NCBI GenBank assembly: GCA_017465575.1
Contig: JAFTVX010000037.1
Span: 1 to 55,006 of the forward strand
Length of the DNA: 55,006 nucleotides
Source: Alistipes sp.
Lineage (GTDB): Bacteria; Bacteroidota; Bacteroidia; Bacteroidales; Rikenellaceae
Direction of reading: 5' to 3'
How positions within the stretch are numbered: position 1 is the first letter of the stretch; each line of letters begins with the position of its first letter. Below the pieces are notes generated by a model. It was not told the DNA's origin and made no database searches. It saw only the letters and a list, made by a program, of their open reading frames with translations. Position numbers and translations under genes: made by a program. Positions 50,404 through 55,006 of the stretch are shown piece by piece.

Positions 50404-50434
50404 TTGTTACAAAGCAAAAAAAAGCGTACATTTG
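50404..50434 (+). promoter_or_regulatory. recF promoter
   Basis: TTG (50404-50406), 20 bases, TACATTTG (50427-50434). The leader to the ATG at 50453 is short (about 12 bases). Confidence 0.55.
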
Positions 50435-50452
50435 TAGACAAAACCACGGTGT

Positions 50453-51541
50453 ATGATACTTGACAAGCTATCGATAATCAACTTCAAGAATATCCGCGAC
50501 GAGCGCTTAGAGCTCTCGTCGGGCATCAACTGCTTTGTTGGCGACAATGGTGCGGGCAAGACAAATATTATGGATGCGGTAAACTACCTCGCCCTTGCCA
50601 AGTCGATGCATACCATTAGCGACTCGCAGTGTGTAACGCATGGCGAGGAGTCCTTCTTGGTCGAGGGTAGTTTCTCAAGCGACAACAGCCGTGTGGAGCA
50701 GGTCGTATGCGGTTTTTCGCGCCGTGGCGGTAAGGTCTTAAAGCGCAACGGCAAGGAGTACGACAAGCTCTCAGAGCATGTCGGCCACTTCCCTATCGTC
50801 GTCGTATCGCCTGCCGATAGCGACCTCATCTCGGATTCGGCCGAGGAGCGCCGCAAATATCTCAACCGTTTTATCTCGCAGACCGACCGCCAATATCTTG
50901 CGGCCGTGATACGCTACAACCAGGCGTTACAGGAGCGCAATAAGTTGCTCAAAATCAACCCTTCGGAGGAGATGCTGCTAATCTACGATATGATGCTCGA
51001 CGAGTGTGCAAAGAGTATCTTTGAGCGCCGTGCAAAGGCCGTAGAGCAGCTACTCCCATTGGTCGAGCGCTACTATGCCCTACTATCGTCGGATAGGGAG
51101 ACTATCGGCATGGAGTATCGTTCGGAGCTTCACGAAGATACGATGGCAAACCTACTACTCGCCTCACGCCGTAAGGACTTTATCAACGAGTATACGACCG
51201 TCGGCATCCACCGCGACGATGTGCTCTTCACGATTGCGGGCTATCCGTTGCGTAAGTTTGGCTCACAGGGTCAGCAGAAGTCGTTCCTCGTAGCGCTAAA
51301 ATTGGCGGAATATACCCTACTTGCGGAGCATAATGGCGAGAAGCCAATCTTGCTGCTTGACGACCTCTTCGACAAGCTCGATATGGGGCGTGTGGCACAG
51401 CTACTGCGCTTGGTAGGTGGCGAGATGTTTGGCCAGATATTTATCACCGACTGCAACAAGCACCGTCTACAACGCACCCTAAGCGAGGCAGGTGCCGAAT
51501 ATAAACTATTTACGATTGCCGAGGGCAAACACTACGAATGA
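50453..51541 (+). CDS. recF: RecF, recombination mediator
   Basis: A 362-residue ABC-type ATPase: Walker A GDNGAGKTNIMDA, signature GSQGQQKSFLVALKLAE and Walker B PILLLDDLFDKLD. It loads RecA at gaps with RecO and RecR. Its stop overlaps the start of the DUF721 gene (ATGA). Confidence 0.95.
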   Translation: MILDKLSIINFKNIRDERLELSSGINCFVGDNGAGKTNIMDAVNYLALAKSMHTISDSQCVTHGEESFLVEGSFSSDNSRVEQVVCGFSRRGGKVLKRNGKEYDKLSEHVGHFPIVVVSPADSDLISDSAEERRKYLNRFISQTDRQYLAAVIRYNQALQERNKLLKINPSEEMLLIYDMMLDECAKSIFERRAKAVEQLLPLVERYYALLSSDRETIGMEYRSELHEDTMANLLLASRRKDFINEYTTVGIHRDDVLFTIAGYPLRKFGSQGQQKSFLVALKLAEYTLLAEHNGEKPILLLDDLFDKLDMGRVAQLLRLVGGEMFGQIFITDCNKHRLQRTLSEAGAEYKLFTIAEGKHYE

Positions 51542-51828
51542 GACGCACCAAGACAACAACCATAGGCGAGATACTCAAGGAGTTCTTCGCCCGCCCATAT
51601 ATCGCAGCTAAGGTTGCCGAGGGTCGTCTGCCCGAATACTGGAAGGTGGCCGTGGGTGATGCCGCAGCGAGGGCTACAACGGATATAAAGTTCGAAAACC
51701 ATATACTCACCGTGCGCATCAGTTCGGGCGTTATTCGCCAAGAGCTATTCTACCGCCGTGATGCCATTGCCGAGCGCCTTAATGAGTTGGCTGGCATAAG
51801 GTTAGTGAACGCCATAATCGTGAGATAG
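51538..51828 (+). CDS. DUF721 (DciA-like) protein
   Basis: A 96-residue protein with the DUF721 layout (IGEILKEFFARPYIAAKVAEGRLPEYWKVAVGDAAARATTDIKFENHILTVRISSGVIRQELFYRRDAIAERLN). DciA-type members interact with the replicative helicase DnaB. It overlaps recF by four bases. Confidence 0.85.
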   Translation: MRRTKTTTIGEILKEFFARPYIAAKVAEGRLPEYWKVAVGDAAARATTDIKFENHILTVRISSGVIRQELFYRRDAIAERLNELAGIRLVNAIIVR

Positions 51829-51849
51829 CGATACAAAACACTAAAAAAA

Positions 51850-51886
51850 GATATGCCCCGAGTAGCACACTCGGGGCATAATCTTT
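51850..51886. terminator. Bidirectional terminator
   Basis: GATATGCCCCGAGT/ACTCGGGGCATAATC stem, loop agcac, with A- and T-rich flanks for both the DUF721 and the lipoprotein transcripts. Confidence 0.78.
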
Positions 51887-51901
51887 AACAAGTAGCTTAA
51901 A

Positions 51902-54691
51902 TTACCACTTAAGCTCAACCTCTACATCGTTCGTGGGATCCCAAGCGAAAGGCTCGTGGAAGTTGCCATCCTCACCTACCCATGTAACATAGATAAGGTG
52001 CTCGTCCTTAGTACCGTAGAAGAAGAAGTTGTAGACACCAGGAAGACCTGTCTCGGTGTGCTCAACATACTCATCGGGATCGAAACGACCATCGTTGTTC
52101 AAATCCTCCATGGTACGCCATGTACGGGTATAGGTATTATCCTCCTGCCACTCACACTTATGGCCGCAATCACGCTGACCATTGTCGCAACCAGCCACGA
52201 TGTAGGCGATAAGCTTCTCGGGGGTGTTGATGTTGGTGCCGAAGTAGTCGCTAACGAGGTTCTCGGGGTGGTCAACCATAGAGTATGCGATATAACCCTT
52301 CTGAGGCTTGGTGTACCATGAGAAGTTGAAGAACTCAACCTCCGAGGTCTCGCCCATGATAATCTCGGGCTTACCCTCCTCCCAGTTAGCATCCGAGCGC
52401 TTAACCATAGTACCGATGTTGGCAATAGGCTCGAAGTAGCATGTTGCAGGCTTTGAGGTAACACCCTCAGCATCTACAGCAACGCAAACAAGGACATACT
52501 CGGTCTCGGTGTTGAGGCCCTGAATGAAGATATTGCCATCTACAAGGGCATCCTCAGCCTTGGCAGTATCGTAAACATCCGAAGCGTTGGGGTACTGAAT
52601 GATATACTCGCCAGCCTTCTTAGCTGTGCCACCATAGGTCTCCTTCCACTTGCTGTCGTCGAGCGAGCAGTAGATGTAGCGGTAGCTTACAGCGCCATCG
52701 CACGAAGGAGTGATAAGGGTGTTATCCACCTTATAGTCAACAAGCGTAAGGGTAACCTCAAGGTCGTTGTATACGAAATCCTTGGTGGTGTACTCCTGCT
52801 TGAAGGGCTTACCAATCTTACCCTCAGCATCGACAGCAACGGCGAAGAATGTAACCTTCTCACCAGGCTCCTGACCCTGATACTTTGCCAATACGGCATT
52901 CTCGGTGTAGGTTGCAACACCCTCCGAAAGGAGCATCTCGATGATGTAGTTATCGTCGGGATATGCAGTAGCCATATACGAGGGCATAGCATTGTAGAAA
53001 ATAGCGATGTGCTGGCCATTAGTGCTAAGGCCCATGTTAATAGACTTGTAGTCGATAGTAGGCTCGCCTGCTACAATCTCGATAGAGCCACCCTCTACGA
53101 AGTCATCGGTGGTGAACGACCAATTCAAGACATTATCCTCGAGGATTACGCGATTGTCGTTCTCGGCGATAAGCCACAATACATACTCGGTGCCGTAGTT
53201 GAGCTTCTGTGATGTGCGCTCCATAAGCTCAAGTACCGAGCCAGTATAGTTCATATCCACGCGAGTAGCGTTGAGATAGTCGTAGTTCTCGGTGTAGTAC
53301 TCTGCAAGCTCCGCAGCGTTAAACTCCGAAGCCTCTACAAGACCGAGCATATAGGGCTGCGAGCCCTTAACATCGAGCTTGATGTCTACATCGAAGAACG
53401 AGGTCTCCACTACCGAGAAGTTTGTCGAGCAGTGAGTGTAGCTAATTGTAGTGAGCTCGTTGGCATCAACATACAAGTCGCCATTCTCATCGGTGCGGGG
53501 CGAGATATACCAGAATGTGTACTCTGTGCCTGCCACCATAGCCTGTGTACGCATCTCGTTGTATGCTACAAACTGTGTGAGTGACTCCATGAACGAGAGC
53601 TGGTATACATACTGTGAGCTACCACCACCAAGCACGGTGTTACAGCTGTTAATCATCGTGTCGGCCTTGAAGCTTGCCGAAGGAATGATACCGCAGAGAA
53701 TGTAGTTGGTGCCGTAGCCAACCTCTACATATACACCCTTCTGAGTGAAGTATACGGTAGCGGGATTTGTCGAGAGCTTGATGCTTGCGATTGCCGATGA
53801 GCCGTTGTTGAAGACTACCATGAGCTTAGCAACACCGCTATCTGTAGCGTTGCCCGCAACGATATCCTCATACTTGGGCGCATAGAAGTTGAGTGTCATA
53901 CGGCCATTCTTAGCGTCGTGCTCCACCTCGCACTCCCAGCCCTTGGGCGTAGTGGTCATAAAGTCTGCCACATCCTCAACCTCGAGTGTGAAGGGCATCT
54001 CCGAGCCGTAAGGCACAAACAACGAGTCGAAAGGCATAACAAGCTTACCATTCTGCATGCCGAGCTTCATTGTCGAGCCGTCAGCAAAGGTGATTGTGCA
54101 GTACAAAGGCTGAGGGTTGCCCTCAGAGTCGGTTTGCCAATCCGAGTAGGTAATCTCGATATCCTTGATGATGCTGTCGGCAGTAGACTCCTCGTAGCCA
54201 GTCTTAATCCATGTCTTGCCACCATCAAACGACACCTCGATAGCGCCATCTACAACCTGAGTCTTGGGTGCTACCTCTGCCACAGGCACATACTTGCCAC
54301 CTACGGTGATAGGCTGGGGGTTGCCGAGGCTGTCGTACATTGCCCAGTAGGCAACGCCACCCTCGGTGTAGACTGTTACGAGGCCTGCAGGAATCTCGTC
54401 AGCCTTGGGATATACCGAAATCTTAGTGCCGTCCGAGAGGGTGATGACCTTTGAGCCATCGGCCTGCTGCTGAACATCGGTAACGGTAACCTGACCGTTC
54501 ACGAGCTCCTTGATAGCGTTGAGCTCCGACTCGATTGATGCTCGCAAGTCGGCAAGCTCCTGCTTGATTTGCTCAATCTCATTCCAGAGTGCTTCGTCGT
54601 TGTACTGACACGACACTGCCGATGAGGCGAGCATCGCTACCACCGCCAAAGAGGCTGCGATAGACTTGATGTTACGAAAAATGTTTCTCAT
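51902..54691 (-). CDS. Surface lipoprotein with DUF4988 and Fn3-like repeats (929 aa)
   Basis: Signal peptide and lipobox (SSAVSC, Cys about 28). A short coiled-coil follows (EALWNEIEQIKQELADLRASIESELNAI), then a DUF4988-like region (VTDVQQQADGSKVITLSDGTKISVYP). The middle has at least four Fn3-like modules marked by GTEYxxWxIx or TEYVLVCVAVDAEG. Near the end DLNNDGRFDPDE is an EF-hand-like calcium loop. DUF4988 proteins of gut Bacteroidetes sit on the cell surface, some beside glycan-use genes; none are adjacent here. Substrate unknown. Confidence 0.8.
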   Translation of the reverse strand: MRNIFRNIKSIAASLAVVAMLASSAVSCQYNDEALWNEIEQIKQELADLRASIESELNAIKELVNGQVTVTDVQQQADGSKVITLSDGTKISVYPKADEIPAGLVTVYTEGGVAYWAMYDSLGNPQPITVGGKYVPVAEVAPKTQVVDGAIEVSFDGGKTWIKTGYEESTADSIIKDIEITYSDWQTDSEGNPQPLYCTITFADGSTMKLGMQNGKLVMPFDSLFVPYGSEMPFTLEVEDVADFMTTTPKGWECEVEHDAKNGRMTLNFYAPKYEDIVAGNATDSGVAKLMVVFNNGSSAIASIKLSTNPATVYFTQKGVYVEVGYGTNYILCGIIPSASFKADTMINSCNTVLGGGSSQYVYQLSFMESLTQFVAYNEMRTQAMVAGTEYTFWYISPRTDENGDLYVDANELTTISYTHCSTNFSVVETSFFDVDIKLDVKGSQPYMLGLVEASEFNAAELAEYYTENYDYLNATRVDMNYTGSVLELMERTSQKLNYGTEYVLWLIAENDNRVILEDNVLNWSFTTDDFVEGGSIEIVAGEPTIDYKSINMGLSTNGQHIAIFYNAMPSYMATAYPDDNYIIEMLLSEGVATYTENAVLAKYQGQEPGEKVTFFAVAVDAEGKIGKPFKQEYTTKDFVYNDLEVTLTLVDYKVDNTLITPSCDGAVSYRYIYCSLDDSKWKETYGGTAKKAGEYIIQYPNASDVYDTAKAEDALVDGNIFIQGLNTETEYVLVCVAVDAEGVTSKPATCYFEPIANIGTMVKRSDANWEEGKPEIIMGETSEVEFFNFSWYTKPQKGYIAYSMVDHPENLVSDYFGTNINTPEKLIAYIVAGCDNGQRDCGHKCEWQEDNTYTRTWRTMEDLNNDGRFDPDEYVEHTETGLPGVYNFFFYGTKDEHLIYVTWVGEDGNFHEPFAWDPTNDVEVELKW

Positions 54692-54775
54692 AAAAGATAA
54701 ATATTTGGTTAAAATTTATTGCTCAACGCTCGACTATCGCACTACTCAATTGTAAATTGATAGTCATTCAACTTA

Positions 54776-54783
54776 CAAAAATA
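54776..54783 (-). promoter_or_regulatory. Promoter of the surface lipoprotein gene
   Basis: CAAAAATA, TATTTTTG on the minus strand, with a TTTG about 20 bases upstream. The leader of about 80 bases contains the small palindrome TCAATTgtaAATTGA (54747-54761). Confidence 0.5.
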
Positions 54784-54839
54784 AACACAAATTTTGTTTT
54801 TTCCAAACATTATGCGCGATTAGGTAAGATTGGTTAGTG

Positions 54840-55006
54840 AATAAGTTCAAAGAGCAATGAGCAAAGAGAGTTTTTAGTTATTAGTTGTTAGTTGTTAGTT
54901 ATTAGAAAACTTCCGCTAAAAAAACATTTTAACCCATTTTAACTCATAGTAACTCATTTTAACCCATTAGAAATGAGAGTTTTTAGTTATTAGTTGTTAG
55001 TTGTTA
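54840..55006. repeat. Iterated repeats (gagcaatgag, ttagttgttag, epsilon) at the window end
   Basis: Runs of ttcaaagagcaatgagcaaagag and ttattagttgttagttgttag, then an epsilon block (aacccattttaactcatagtaactc), then ttagttgttag again up to the end. The same order of aaaacttccgct and the epsilon block is seen at 15705-15766. No gene is visible; the sequence continues beyond the window. Confidence 0.55.

Overview
The window reads as chromosomal DNA of a Bacteroidales bacterium, most likely a Rikenellaceae/Alistipes-like gut species. The evidence is indirect. Upstream of many genes is the Bacteroidetes promoter TTTG-N19-TAnnTTTG (perfect or near-perfect at about 367, 5140, 15870, 39917, 41865 and 48918), Shine-Dalgarno sequences are largely missing, and several families are typical of or confined to the phylum: HU-CCDC81, DUF3127, DUF4295, a DUF4988 lipoprotein, a VorB-type 2-oxoacid:ferredoxin oxidoreductase and an omega subunit of the Bacteroidetes type. 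Genus-level placement is inference. I see no transposase, phage gene, rRNA or CRISPR array.

Layout. 1-527: a large palindrome and a promoter-plus-terminator unit that looks like a small transcript. 528-4778 (minus): an operon with a Trp-rich 43-residue micro-ORF, an SPFH protein, a ribbon-helix-helix protein, four small membrane proteins and an S41 protease. 5166-8274 (plus): an M16 peptidase pair and an HD protein. 8547-11195: four-subunit 2-oxoacid:ferredoxin oxidoreductase. 11622-15595: a small HTH protein, then HU-CCDC81, a sigma-54 activator, LptE, a TPR-like protein and SecG. 15924-17012: rpsF-rpsR-rplI. 17433-21521: bamD, rpoZ, coaBC, recN. 21582-24977 (minus): tsaB, smpB, dnaG. 25004-26064: a palindrome, a candidate structured RNA and a small membrane protein. 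26491-33549 (minus): DUF2461, glyA, two FKBP lipoproteins, nhaA and an arginase-fold protein. 33665-38641 (plus): pdxB, pyrD, cinA, pncB and a small HTH protein. 38668-39833: a 17-unit hairpin array. 39978-40590: rpmB, rpmG, DUF4295. 41054-41840 (minus): a Bax-inhibitor-1 protein behind tRNA-Arg(CCU). 42166-43866: acyl-CoA synthetase. 44131-48897 (minus): alpha/beta hydrolase, membrane-anchored MurF, Ddl, radical SAM, DUF3127. 49221-50290 (minus): a degenerate lumazine-synthase-like protein and a TPR protein. 50453-51828: recF and DUF721. 51902-54691 (minus): a large surface lipoprotein.

The genes are mostly housekeeping: envelope assembly (LptE, BamD, SecG, MurF, Ddl), translation, replication and repair (DnaG, RecN, RecF), NAD, PLP, CoA and pyrimidine metabolism, and anaerobic 2-oxoacid metabolism.

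The unusual biology is between the genes. A directional family of about 130-bp palindromes sits flush with the stop codon of the last gene of eight operons, and in two cases supplies the last codons and the stop itself. Behind most copies lies a second long fold-back made of degenerate 7-10-bp units, of one of four sequence types. Three further long palindromes (84-270, 25004-25166, 35785-35981) have unrelated sequences; the last fills the whole pyrD-cinA gap and encodes the end of PyrD. The most striking element is the 1.17-kb array at 38668-39833: 17 CACGGGTA-headed units at a nearly constant 67-73-bp spacing with recurring spacers.
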